Source: Legionella taurinensis
Lineage (GTDB): Bacteria; Pseudomonadota; Gammaproteobacteria; Legionellales; Legionellaceae
Direction: 5' to 3'
Assembly (NCBI RefSeq): GCF_900452865.1
Contig: NZ_UGOZ01000001.1
Span: forward strand, 496,001 to 560,000
DNA length: 64,000 bases
In this document: piece by piece, positions 44,065 through 51,579 of the stretch
How positions within the stretch are numbered: the stretch's first letter is position 1
How the letters are laid out: each line of letters starts with the position of its first letter
The notes under the pieces: model-generated
Told to the model about the DNA's origin: nothing
Databases searched by the model: none
What the model saw: the letters and a program-made list of their open reading frames with translations, nothing else
Position numbers and translations under genes: made by a program

Positions 44065-44111
44065 CACCATCTTCTTCCTTAATTTAATGGTGGAACGTTT
44101 AGTCGGGAAAC
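44065..44111 (+). ncRNA. Conserved hairpin module after the hammerhead (STAXI-like), copy B
   Basis: Hairpin 1 is CACCAT (44065-44070) with ATGGTG (44087-44092). Hairpin 2 is GTTT (44097-44100) with AAAC (44108-44111), whose loop is AGTCGGG. Relative to copy A the first stem changed two pairs in step, and GTCGGGAAAC is unchanged. A further hairpin, TTGAATCTT with AAGATTCAA (44114-44122/44132-44140), and the shared string TTCATGGATAT follow. Confidence 0.5.
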
Positions 44112-44216
44112 TTTTGAATCTTGTTTATCTCAAGATTCAATTTCATGGATATGATTCATGGCTTTATGCCCAGGAATGCTATAAGCATAACTTCTTTAAC
44201 AATCAGGCAAATCAAC

Positions 44217-44273
44217 CACCGTTTCGGTGATTTTGTTTTGCAAACCCATTGGGGATTTTTTATCCCAATGGGG
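44217..44273 (+). terminator. Stem-loops before the 44308 gene (possible attenuator)
   Basis: CACCG-TTTC-GGTG (44217-44229) is followed by ATTTTGTTTT. Then CCCATTGGGGAT (44245-44256) pairs, with one bulged base, with ATCCCAATGGG (44262-44272). Either could stop or pause transcription 35-80 bases upstream of the 44308 gene. The hammerhead and STAXI-like modules stand just upstream, so this leader seems built for control rather than being empty. Confidence 0.45.
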
Positions 44274-44307
44274 ATAGGTAATCCTCTTTAAATCAAGGAG
44301 CAATACC

Positions 44308-44508
44308 ATGCAAACAATTAATCCTAACTCTTTGGAAATTGAACATCTGTTAGTTGAATTAGCTTTGTGCGTCAATGATCTTCAGGTTTATCGCCAGAAG
44401 TTAACTATGGATGATGCTAATCAGGCAGAACTAAGTTTAAGCAAATTGGAATCGCTGATTTCATTTATCAGAAATCACAGGAATCCTTTAAGGCTTGTTG
44501 TAATTTAA
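44308..44508 (+). CDS. Small hypothetical protein upstream of ardA
   Basis: The 66-aa product has a strong AAGGAG site before its ATG. It is helical and acidic-neutral (INPNSLEIEHLLVELALCVNDLQ..DANQAELSLSKLESLISFIRNH). No family recognised. It lies between the ribozyme-containing leader and ardA, so it might be a regulator or companion of ArdA. Confidence 0.65.
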   Translation: MQTINPNSLEIEHLLVELALCVNDLQVYRQKLTMDDANQAELSLSKLESLISFIRNHRNPLRLVVI

Positions 44509-44549
44509 TTAGCAAAATATATCTATTTTCAAATCTAATAACAACCTAA

Positions 44550-44569
44550 TGCGGGAGCATGCTCCCGCA
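44550..44569. promoter_or_regulatory. Perfect 20-bp palindrome upstream of ardA
   Basis: TGCGGGAGCATGCTCCCGCA is a perfect palindrome, 38 bases before the ardA ATG. It is GC-rich in an AT-rich setting. No loop or T-tract is present, so a protein-binding site is more likely than a terminator, although RNA pairing could cover the leader of ardA. Confidence 0.55.
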
Positions 44570-44607
44570 GGGACTTGCTCTCTTTATAATTTCAGGAGAA
44601 CAAGCCC

Positions 44608-45114
44608 ATGGATAAACCTAAAATTTATGTAGCCTGCTTGGCATCTTACAATAATGGTATTTTATATGGTGAATGGATAGATGCTACCCAAAGCGAAAGC
44701 GAAGTAATGGCAGATATACAAACCCTGTTAGCAAATAGTCCAATAGAGAATGCCGAGGAATTTGCGATCCATGATTTTGAAGGATTTGGTAATCTCAGGC
44801 TTGATGAGTATGAGTCTATTGCAACAGTGGTAGCTTATGCGGAATTTATAGTTGAGCATGACGAACTTGGACAGGCTTTGCTTGCTGAATATGGGCTTGA
44901 AGATGCAGAAAAGATGGTAACTGATTGTTATCATGGCTGTTACGATTCAGAAGTTGATTTTGCCTGGCATCTTTTTGAAGAATGCTATAGTAATGCGATA
45001 CCAGATAATTTGATGTGTTATTTTGATTGTGAGGCTTTTGCTCGTGATCTTTTTATCAGTGATTATTGTTCGGTAGAAGGAAATGGAATGACTCATGTTT
45101 TTTCAAGGTACTAA
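44608..45114 (+). CDS. ardA: Antirestriction protein ArdA
   Basis: The 168-aa product has the ArdA signature from the start (KIYVACLASYNNGILYGEWIDATQSESEVMADIQTLL). The conserved acidic surface EEFAIHDFEGFGNLRLDEYESI follows. ArdA mimics DNA and blocks type I restriction enzymes, which protects incoming single-strand DNA after conjugation. AGGAGAACA precedes the start. Location near the ICE end fits its role as an early-transferred gene. Confidence 0.95.
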   Translation: MDKPKIYVACLASYNNGILYGEWIDATQSESEVMADIQTLLANSPIENAEEFAIHDFEGFGNLRLDEYESIATVVAYAEFIVEHDELGQALLAEYGLEDAEKMVTDCYHGCYDSEVDFAWHLFEECYSNAIPDNLMCYFDCEAFARDLFISDYCSVEGNGMTHVFSRY

Positions 45115-45136
45115 GCCCCATTTTCGGGGCTTTTTT
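45113..45136 (+). terminator. Rho-independent terminator after ardA
   Basis: AGCCCC (45114-45119) and GGGGCT (45126-45131) form the stem with a short ATTTTC loop, followed by a T-run to 45136. It immediately follows the ardA stop. Confidence 0.9.
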
Positions 45137-45174
45137 ATTGTTTAATAAATGAACCATGGGTAGCTGATTAGATT

Positions 45175-45193
45175 GATAATTGATAATGATAAT
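45175..45193. promoter_or_regulatory. Tandem GATAAT repeats (Fur-box-like)
   Basis: GATAATTGATAATGATAAT contains three GATAAT hexamers and matches the tandem-hexamer view of the Fur box. It precedes no obvious iron gene, so function is uncertain. It may instead be an AT-rich binding site in the control region of the R-M operon. Confidence 0.3.
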
Positions 45194-45373
45194 CAGATCT
45201 ATTTATATTAAATAATAGCAATCACCGTAAGAGGATATTCAAATATCAGTTGTAGAATGTTAGTGTTAATAAAATAATTAACAAATTGAGTGGGATTTTT
45301 AGTAATTTATTCCTGAATATAATGAAAAAATCAAAATAGCCCCTTATTGCGAAAGAAGAGTATAATCTTCGCG

Positions 45374-45392
45374 TTACCTATTTTGTAGGTAA
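45374..45392. promoter_or_regulatory. Inverted repeat upstream of the R-M operon (site 1)
   Basis: TTACCTA (45374-45380) and TAGGTAA (45386-45392) are perfect arms around TTTTG. TATAAT (45361-45366) stands just upstream as a -10 candidate. The site therefore overlaps or follows the start of transcription, a normal place for repression of a restriction gene. Confidence 0.5.
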
Positions 45393-45449
45393 AATTTAGA
45401 TTGGAATTTTCAAGAATGCATTCCTCACTCTTTTGAATTAGTATTTGAT

Positions 45450-45474
45450 TTTACCCAATTTTACATTGGGTAAA
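45450..45474. promoter_or_regulatory. Inverted repeat upstream of the R-M operon (site 2)
   Basis: TTTACCCAAT (45450-45459) and ATTGGGTAAA (45465-45474) are perfect 10-bp arms around TTTAC. The core TTACCCA resembles TTACCTA of site 1, so the same protein may bind both. It follows the 20-bp motif shared with 36087-36106. Confidence 0.5.
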
Positions 45475-45604
45475 GTGTTTATCGATGATGATATATTTCG
45501 TATGTAAGCTCAACAAGTGATTTATTTTACATTCAAGTATAGTGAATTTATTGTTTCTACCTAGATGGTATGAGGCAGTTTTAGGTTTTAATAGAAGGTA
45601 TTAT

Positions 45605-46654
45605 ATGAATGTTGAACCTGGACTATTTGGTTTAATTAATACAAATAGAGATTTTACACGCAAAGAAACATGGGGTAAGAACCAATTTAACTCATCTTTT
45701 CCTGCTGCTTTATGTTGTTATATGGCCTCAAAGAATATGCTAGCGAACTATCTTTCTATTTCAAAAGGGATTTTTAAGCATGATTTAATATCTATAGATA
45801 ATGTATTTGGAATAAGCTTTAACGATGAAGATACTTTTTTTGCTTTTGAATCGCAGCATACTCCTTATCAAAAACATGTACTTGGCACCTTGCCAAGAAC
45901 AGATTTAGTTATACAAAGAAAAAGTACCGGAGAATGTTTATCTGGATTAGAAGTCAAGTTGACCGCACTTCCCGACAATACAACTTGCAATCTGGATGAA
46001 GGGTTATACGGATGTGAGATAGTAGTTAGGCCAGATACGATAGTCTATTTAGCCTGTAGCATTGCTTCGGGACTTTCATCATCTTTGAATGATCTAATTC
46101 CAGAAATTGCAATTCAAGATTGGACAGAAGCAAAATATGTATTAGAAAATATAGTTGAAATAGTAAATGCTATTGCCAAAATATCTGTGGTATTAGAAGA
46201 TAAACAGCGTCCTTTCCTCCTCCAGCCAATTTGGAAAACTATTGGAAAAGTCTCGGTTTTAGCTGAAAATTGTCTGGATATGTTTATTTGGAGTGATGCT
46301 GGTTTTTGTAATTTCATATCAAAAATTGCTAAGGGAGACACTAAAGCACCCTATATTACTCGGCAAACAAGAACAGCTGTTTGGTTATTTAAAATGCTTA
46401 GCGATATAAAGAATAAAGGGCATTTTGATCATAAAGTTATTATAGATTCACTTTCATATAATACAAAGAATGATAAGGCTTTTGCTTCAGCGGGAAATAT
46501 AACCAACAAATATATGAAATGTGAAAGATTAGTTAAACCTGCTATTCTAAAAAATGAAATCAAAGAAATCATTTTAGGTGGTGGGCAGAATTTATTAAGT
46601 CCAGAAAGGCGTTTTGATGCCATAATATTTAGTTCACCGAGGTTATTCGAATGA
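45605..46654 (+). CDS. HindVP-family type II restriction endonuclease
   Basis: The product is 349 aa when started at the MNVEPGLFGLINTN methionine, the usual family start; a frame 21 codons longer is possible. The segment GLFGLINTNRDFTRKETWGKNQFNSSFPAALCCYMA matches HindVP-type enzymes. The PD-(D/E)XK site is readable as Asp in LPRTDLVI (about residue 101) and SGLEVKLTA (about 116). HindV-type enzymes cut GRCGYC. It is co-transcribed with the methyltransferase, four bases overlapping. Confidence 0.9.
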   Translation: MNVEPGLFGLINTNRDFTRKETWGKNQFNSSFPAALCCYMASKNMLANYLSISKGIFKHDLISIDNVFGISFNDEDTFFAFESQHTPYQKHVLGTLPRTDLVIQRKSTGECLSGLEVKLTALPDNTTCNLDEGLYGCEIVVRPDTIVYLACSIASGLSSSLNDLIPEIAIQDWTEAKYVLENIVEIVNAIAKISVVLEDKQRPFLLQPIWKTIGKVSVLAENCLDMFIWSDAGFCNFISKIAKGDTKAPYITRQTRTAVWLFKMLSDIKNKGHFDHKVIIDSLSYNTKNDKAFASAGNITNKYMKCERLVKPAILKNEIKEIILGGGQNLLSPERRFDAIIFSSPRLFE

Positions 46655-47625
46655 GATGCATTGATCTTTTTGCAGGATGTGGGGGGATGTCTTTAGGTTT
46701 CCAGAACGCTGGTTTTACAATTATGGCTGCATTTGAGAATTGGAAACCTGCAATTAATGTATATAAGGAAAATTTTCATCATCCAATTTTTGAACAAGAC
46801 TTAACGGATGAGAAAAATGCTATTGAAAAAATAAAAGAATATTTACCAGATCTTATAATGGGAGGACCTCCGTGCCAAGATTTTTCTAGTGCAGGAAAAC
46901 GCGATATTAACGGGGGACGTGCCGACCTAACATATAATTTTGCGAACATTGTTTGTGCAGTGAAACCAGAATGGTTTGTTATGGAGAATGTGGAGCAAAT
47001 CAAGAAAAGCCATATACTTGTCGATATAATTGACCAATTTGAGGCTACAGGTTATGGTTTAACATCCATAATACTTGATGCATCTTATTGCGGTATACCT
47101 CAAGCAAGAACTCGGTTTTTTCTAATTGGCCATTATGGGGATAAGCACAATCAGTTGAAGGGTATTATCAAAAAAAACCTTTCTGATAAACCTACAACGA
47201 TTAGAGATTATCTAGGAGATAAACTTGGTTTAGAGAATTATTATCGTCATCCACGAAATTATAACCGAAGGGGTGTGTTTTCTATTGATGAACCTAGTCC
47301 GACTGTTCGGGGAGTCAACCGTCCGGTTCCAAAGGGGTATAAACTGAATACATGCGATCCTGCGAACGTAATTTTAGAAGATATTAGACCACTAACCACG
47401 ATTGAGCGAAGTTGGCTACAAACATTTCCAGAAAACTTTAAATTCGTAGGATGTAAAACCAATTTAGAGCAGATGATTGGTAATGCGGTTCCAGTTAAAT
47501 TAGGTACATTTATTGCGAGTGCTATTAAAGAATATTCTAATTTATATATAAATGAAAAACTTAAAACAGATCAAATATTTCAATTGTCTAATAGACCTCT
47601 TCATAAAGATCTTGAATTAGCTTAG
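46651..47625 (+). CDS. C5-cytosine DNA methyltransferase (HindV-like)
   Basis: The 324-aa product has the standard motifs in order: LFAGCGGMSLGF (I), GGPPCQDFSSAGKR (IV, catalytic Cys), VMENVEQI (VI), PQARTRFFLIG (VIII) and MIGNAVPVKLG (X). It modifies the same site that the HindVP-like enzyme cuts and so protects the host. The gene overlaps the endonuclease gene by four bases. Because endonuclease comes first, correct timing would need control at the upstream operators. Confidence 0.95.
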   Translation: MRCIDLFAGCGGMSLGFQNAGFTIMAAFENWKPAINVYKENFHHPIFEQDLTDEKNAIEKIKEYLPDLIMGGPPCQDFSSAGKRDINGGRADLTYNFANIVCAVKPEWFVMENVEQIKKSHILVDIIDQFEATGYGLTSIILDASYCGIPQARTRFFLIGHYGDKHNQLKGIIKKNLSDKPTTIRDYLGDKLGLENYYRHPRNYNRRGVFSIDEPSPTVRGVNRPVPKGYKLNTCDPANVILEDIRPLTTIERSWLQTFPENFKFVGCKTNLEQMIGNAVPVKLGTFIASAIKEYSNLYINEKLKTDQIFQLSNRPLHKDLELA

Positions 47626-47678
47626 TTACATACATATTTAATGGCAATTTTTTTTATGGTCCATTCTAAGTTGTTAAT

Positions 47679-47706
47679 TTAGGGTATCACGTTATTGATA
47701 CCCTAA
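47679..47706. terminator. Bidirectional terminator between methyltransferase and integrase
   Basis: TTAGGGTATCA (47679-47689) and TGATACCCTAA (47696-47706) form a perfect 11-bp stem with a CGTTAT loop. T-rich flanks lie on both sides. It separates the convergent methyltransferase and integrase genes. Confidence 0.78.
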
Positions 47707-47821
47707 TTTATTTGGTTTTGGGTTGTTTCCCGATGGCGATGAATGAAGTATTTTTTTATTTTGATAAATAAAGTCACCGGATTATTTGATTAATGAAAAA
47801 AAATTCCAAGAAAGATTTAAC

Positions 47822-49093
47822 TTATTGTGAATTAAAGATGGTTCCGTGCGTATCTAACTGCTCAATATTCATTAATTTATCCATTAAAGAAGCTTCAGTA
47901 TAATCATTGTGATCTAGCACTAAAATAAGTTTTTCAATAAAATTAGCCCATTTTTCTAGTGCTTCTTGACGTTGTGGGAGCATTTCATTTTTGTTATAGG
48001 TTGCCATTATCTTAGGCATTTTATGGCCGAGACATTTTTCTATCACTACGGGATCTACCTGGAGTGTTTCGCCAAGTTGTGTGGCAAATGTACGGCGCAG
48101 ATCATGAGCTGTCCATTGAGGGATGCCTATTCGATCTTGTATTCGTAACACGGCTTTTGGTAAGGCTTTATCTGAAAGTGGAGATATGCCATCAGCACCA
48201 CTGATAACATATTCTCCTGTACTACAATTATTCAGATCCTGAAATAATGATTTGACAAGCTCAGTTAAGTGCACTCGCATGATTAGTCCAGTTTTGGTAT
48301 GAGCAGGAGGGATAGTCCAAAGTGATCTCTCAAAATCCAACTCTTTCCATGTTGCTAGCCTCAGTTCTCCTGTGCGAACACCAGTTAACAGTATAATTTT
48401 GAGTGCATTTTTAATTTGCAGTGATATAGCGTTTTTATCACTATCTAAAAATAACCATATAGTTTTGACTTCATCCAGAGTTAAATATCGGTCTCGTGGT
48501 TTCTCTTGACCACCAATATCTCGAGATCGAATATTGGCAGCTGGATTTACTGACAGTTCTCCACGACTTACCGCATAGTTGAATGCCTGTTTTATTGTGC
48601 TAAGCACTTTATTAGCATGAACAGGGGAGCCACGTTTAACTATTTTGTCTAATTCTTTAGTGATATGTCTTGTTTGGATATTTTGAAGCTCTATATCACC
48701 TAATGAAGGGATAATATCTGAATAAATATGTTGTTTGATTTGCTGGGGTTGCTTTCGATGGCGTTCAATATAGTTAGTATACCAATTCAATACGAATTCT
48801 TTGACTGTGTATTTAGCTTGATCTTCTTCTTGCTTGGCCACCAGTTTTGGGTTTGTTCCAGTTCGACGGATGACACGTAGATCAATGAATTTCTTTTTTG
48901 CCTCAGCCAAACTCATTTCAGGATAATGCCCAATGATCATATAATCTTTTTTATCGTCAATTTTATAACGATAGATCCATGTTTTAGATCCCGTTGGATA
49001 AATGAATATACCAAAGCCACCGCCTTCATATTTTTCATCACGTTTTTCTTTAGGTTTGAGATTTTTAATGTAAGTGTCTGTGAACTTTGCCAT
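47822..49093 (-). CDS. int: P4-type tyrosine integrase of the ICE
   Basis: The 423-aa product starts at the MAKFTDTYIKNLKPK methionine; nine codons upstream an in-frame ATG is less likely. It has the DUF4102-type N-terminus (GGGFGIFIYPTGSKTWIYRY) and a SAM-like core-binding domain. The catalytic residues are Arg at about 236 (LLTGVRTGEL), His-Leu-Arg at about 331 (AHDLRRTFA), and Tyr at about 364 (MATYNK). It lies about 180 bases from the tRNA-Pro 3' half and points inward, the normal layout for an integrase at an ICE end. Confidence 0.92.
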   Translation of the reverse strand: MAKFTDTYIKNLKPKEKRDEKYEGGGFGIFIYPTGSKTWIYRYKIDDKKDYMIIGHYPEMSLAEAKKKFIDLRVIRRTGTNPKLVAKQEEDQAKYTVKEFVLNWYTNYIERHRKQPQQIKQHIYSDIIPSLGDIELQNIQTRHITKELDKIVKRGSPVHANKVLSTIKQAFNYAVSRGELSVNPAANIRSRDIGGQEKPRDRYLTLDEVKTIWLFLDSDKNAISLQIKNALKIILLTGVRTGELRLATWKELDFERSLWTIPPAHTKTGLIMRVHLTELVKSLFQDLNNCSTGEYVISGADGISPLSDKALPKAVLRIQDRIGIPQWTAHDLRRTFATQLGETLQVDPVVIEKCLGHKMPKIMATYNKNEMLPQRQEALEKWANFIEKLILVLDHNDYTEASLMDKLMNIEQLDTHGTIFNSQ

Positions 49094-49274
49094 ATTTTCT
49101 CCCATGCATATAAGTGGCACTAATGGGTACTTTGGTGGGTACTTAATTTTGTTTTTGAATGTTATCGAAAGTTACTAAATTATACCCATATTAGGCGTTA
49201 ATCCTTTACCGATCAAGGGTTTTTTGTTATATTTGATAGCTTAAGTTATTACTTTAAATATCGATGGAAAGAGG

Positions 49275-49319
49275 ATGGGGTGCTAGTGGTCGAAGGTTCA
49301 AATCCTTCCGTCCCGACCA
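49275..49319 (+). other. ICE attachment site: 3' half of tRNA-Pro(GGG)
   Basis: The 45-bp stretch begins in the anticodon loop (ATGGGGT). It contains the variable and T-arm region (GAAGG-TTCAAAT-CCTTC) and ends CGTCCCG-A-CCA, which matches the 3' part of bacterial tRNA-Pro(GGG). Upstream bases do not complete the anticodon stem, so no whole tRNA is here. This is the duplicated half created by integrase at one ICE end; the functional tRNA should lie at the other end, outside this window. Confidence 0.85.
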
Positions 49320-49540
49320 ATACCAGTAAGGCTTATAAGAAACATCCCTCCCCTAATAAAAATTCTTGGCTACACTTCTGGCTACACTTTCCAAAAATTT
49401 GATCTTATGAAATCAATTGGCTCATCCCATTGCCAGAGCCAATAGTTACCTCAAATACAGAATATCTCCATCTTATATTCTATTATTCAACATGTTAACA
49501 TAGGCATAGCCACTTTTTATTGGGTTAAAAGGAGAAGTAC
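49320..49540. other. Short gap with a small repeat after the attachment site
   Basis: No gene is seen. The string TTGGCTACACTTCTGGCTACACTTT contains a near-tandem GGCTACACTT pair, of the kind found just upstream of P4-type integrase genes. It may mark the boundary of a second, older integration. The remainder is AT-rich. Confidence 0.35.
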
Positions 49541-49705
49541 ATGAAGAATACTGCATTTAAAATAATCTTTTTTTTAGGAGCACTTATTCTAGGATTAAGT
49601 ATGTCATCGTGTACAACAAAAGCGGTTTCAACTGAAACTCATCCTGAGAATAGTTATGAGGGTGGTTTTGGTGGAGACGGTGGGCATACACATCCCAATA
49701 AATAA
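49541..49705 (+). CDS. Small Cys-lipidated candidate protein, His/Gly-rich tail
   Basis: AAAGGAG precedes the ATG. The 54-aa product has a hydrophobic signal (IIFFLGALILGLSMSSC) ending in a Cys. The mature part ends GGFGGDGGHTHPNK. The His residues fit a metal-linked role in this region, but that is inference. It is too short to have family support. Confidence 0.6.
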   Translation: MKNTAFKIIFFLGALILGLSMSSCTTKAVSTETHPENSYEGGFGGDGGHTHPNK

Positions 49706-49728
49706 TACTACGTTCAATAGGATAAAGA

Positions 49729-49902
49729 ATGGAATTAAATGCATGGTTTTTAGGTGCTGTAGGGATACTAATTATTTTACTATCAGGTCTAATAATTTTT
49801 TTTATAAAACATAAGAAAACCATGCATTTTTACATCGCTATAATTGTTACCCTCATTCTGGCAGCTATTTTTTTGTATGGAGTTTCATTTAGATTACCTT
49901 AA
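49729..49902 (+). CDS. Small two-helix membrane protein
   Basis: AGGA precedes the ATG. The 57-aa product has two transmembrane helices (GAVGILIILLSGLIIFF and YIAIIVTLILAAIFLYG) around a basic turn (KHKK). It lies with the small lipoprotein upstream of the metal-export genes. Its layout resembles the 53802 protein. Confidence 0.5.
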   Translation: MELNAWFLGAVGILIILLSGLIIFFIKHKKTMHFYIAIIVTLILAAIFLYGVSFRLP

Positions 49903-50115
49903 AATTCATGTCTCATTTAAAGATTATAAAGGAGGCTATTCCATATAAGGATAATCATCTAAACCTATTTGTATCCGATATATTATCCAGTTATTATTAG
50001 GTTGAAACAAACACGACGCATCAATCCATTTTACGAAATAAGATTAATTATTGAACAAAATCACTTCCATATTTGGTTTGTTATCTATGTAAACTAATTT
50101 AACAAGGAGTAATTG

Positions 50116-51027
50116 ATGAATAGGGAGGCTCATCAAGATATTAAAAAATTCACTAAAGAGCAATCACTTTGGTTGGCCCTATTACTCACAGGAAGCTTCC
50201 TAATAGCCGAAGTAATCGGTGGAATTATAACTGGAAGCCTTGCATTAATATCTGATGCAGCACACATGCTGACAGATGTCACCGCACTCATTATTGCTTT
50301 AATTGCTATTCGAATAGGTAAGCGCCCCGCTGATGCACGCCGCACCTTTGGTTACTACAGATTTGAAATTTTAGCTGCAGCATTTAACGCTGGTTTGTTA
50401 TTTCTAGTTGCTCTTTATATTTTGTTCGAAGCTTATCAACGATTAAAACAACCTCCAGAAATTTACTCCATGGGGATGCTAATCATTGCAAGCATCGGAT
50501 TAGTGATTAATTTGGTCTCTATGTATCTCTTATCCGAAGATAAGGAAAAAAGTTTGAATCTCAAAAGTGCCTATCTTGAGGTATGGAGTGATATGTTGGG
50601 TTCTTTAGGTGTTATCAGTGCAGCGCTTATCATCCGTTTTACGGGATGGGGATGGGTTGATTCAGCCATTGCCGTATTGATTGGCTTATGGGTATTACCC
50701 CGCACTTGGGTGTTACTTAAAGAGAGTATTAATATTTTACTGGAAGGTATTCCTCAAGGTATAGATATTGGGAAGATTACTGCTCTGATCTCTGCAGTCG
50801 AAGGCGTCAGAGATATTCACGATCTTCACGTATGGGCAATTACCAGTGATAAAATGAGTTTAACAGCACATGTAATTATCGACCCGGCTTATGATTATGA
50901 AGAACTATTAACGAAAATTAGGAAACTCTTATTAGCGCGATTTGATATTGCTCACACAACCTTACAGCATGAAAGTAAAAAGCATTTGAACGAAGAAGGT
51001 TTTTGTAGTTTTACTAATAAAGAATGA
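50116..51027 (+). CDS. czcD: CDF-family metal exporter (CzcD/ZitB-like)
   Basis: The 303-aa product starts at the ATG at 50116 (AAGGAG upstream). Six transmembrane helices are visible. The metal site in TM2 is HxxxD (DAAHMLTDVT, about residue 48); in TM5 the counterpart reads EVWSDMLGS (E-x-x-x-D). The C-terminal cytoplasmic domain ends with a metal-binding-type HVWAITSDKMSLTAHV. It exports Zn, Co or Cd from the cytoplasm by proton exchange. Confidence 0.9.
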   Translation: MNREAHQDIKKFTKEQSLWLALLLTGSFLIAEVIGGIITGSLALISDAAHMLTDVTALIIALIAIRIGKRPADARRTFGYYRFEILAAAFNAGLLFLVALYILFEAYQRLKQPPEIYSMGMLIIASIGLVINLVSMYLLSEDKEKSLNLKSAYLEVWSDMLGSLGVISAALIIRFTGWGWVDSAIAVLIGLWVLPRTWVLLKESINILLEGIPQGIDIGKITALISAVEGVRDIHDLHVWAITSDKMSLTAHVIIDPAYDYEELLTKIRKLLLARFDIAHTTLQHESKKHLNEEGFCSFTNKE

Positions 51028-51065
51028 AGCGACTATTTTGCTTTAACCAGTTTTCTTAGTGTTTA

Positions 51066-51114
51066 TTGACAATTCAAACAAGTTTATCTATTTTATAATT
51101 AAACACTTGTTTAA
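51066..51114 (+). promoter_or_regulatory. Promoter and operator of the arsR-type gene
   Basis: TTGACA (51066-51071) and TATTTT (51089-51094) with a 17-bp spacer form a promoter. A perfect 7-2-7 palindrome, TTAAACACTTGTTTAA (51099-51114), overlaps the expected start of transcription. It matches the A/T-rich operators of ArsR/SmtB metal sensors. The position makes autorepression of 51127 and its downstream genes likely. Confidence 0.7.
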
Positions 51115-51126
51115 CTGTTGAATTAT

Positions 51127-51444
51127 ATGAAACTGCCCTCAGATAACATAGTCATAGTGATAGCAGATATTCTGCGATTAATGGGTGAGCCTAATCGGTT
51201 AAAACTCTTATTGGCTTGTCTTGAAAAACCACAAGCAGTTAGCGATTTAGCAGAACAATTACAACTTTCTGTGCCTCTAGTTAGCCATCATTTGCGTCTG
51301 CTTCGTTCAGCACGATTAGTGTGTGCAAAACGAGAAGGGAAGCATATTTTTTATGAAATAGATGATGAGCATGTCCGCTGCATTTTAATGGATATGATTA
51401 GTCATTTTACAGAAGATTTAGAGGGTAATCATGAGCTTGTTTAA
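51127..51444 (+). CDS. ArsR/SmtB-family metal-sensing repressor
   Basis: The 105-aa product (ATG 51127; a TTG three codons earlier is possible) has the winged HTH (VSDLAEQLQLSVPLVSHHLRLLRSARLV). The sensory alpha-5 helix reads D-E-H followed after 11 residues by H and then E in the position of the second His (DDEHVRCILMDMISHFTE). This fits alpha-5 type Zn/Co/Cd sensors such as CzrA, with one changed ligand. It is upstream of a Cd/Zn ATPase, its probable target. Confidence 0.9.
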   Translation: MKLPSDNIVIVIADILRLMGEPNRLKLLLACLEKPQAVSDLAEQLQLSVPLVSHHLRLLRSARLVCAKREGKHIFYEIDDEHVRCILMDMISHFTEDLEGNHELV

Positions 51445-51579
51445 TCCATTTATTATAAAACTTATAAAAACTCATGATGGTATTGAGGCTTTTGCTACTA
51501 GCAATAAATCTTTAAACAATACTCTAGATAGTCCCTGCATAGCCAGAACAAGTGAGTGTAATTACAGCGGAAAGATTCT

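Noticed and set aside
45175-45193. Functional Fur box
   Set aside because: Tandem GATAAT hexamers alone, in AT-rich DNA and without an iron gene nearby, are weak evidence; listed only as a low-confidence site.
49260-49320. Complete tRNA gene
   Set aside because: Only the part from the anticodon loop to CCA pairs properly; the 5' half needed for the acceptor, D arm and anticodon stem is absent.
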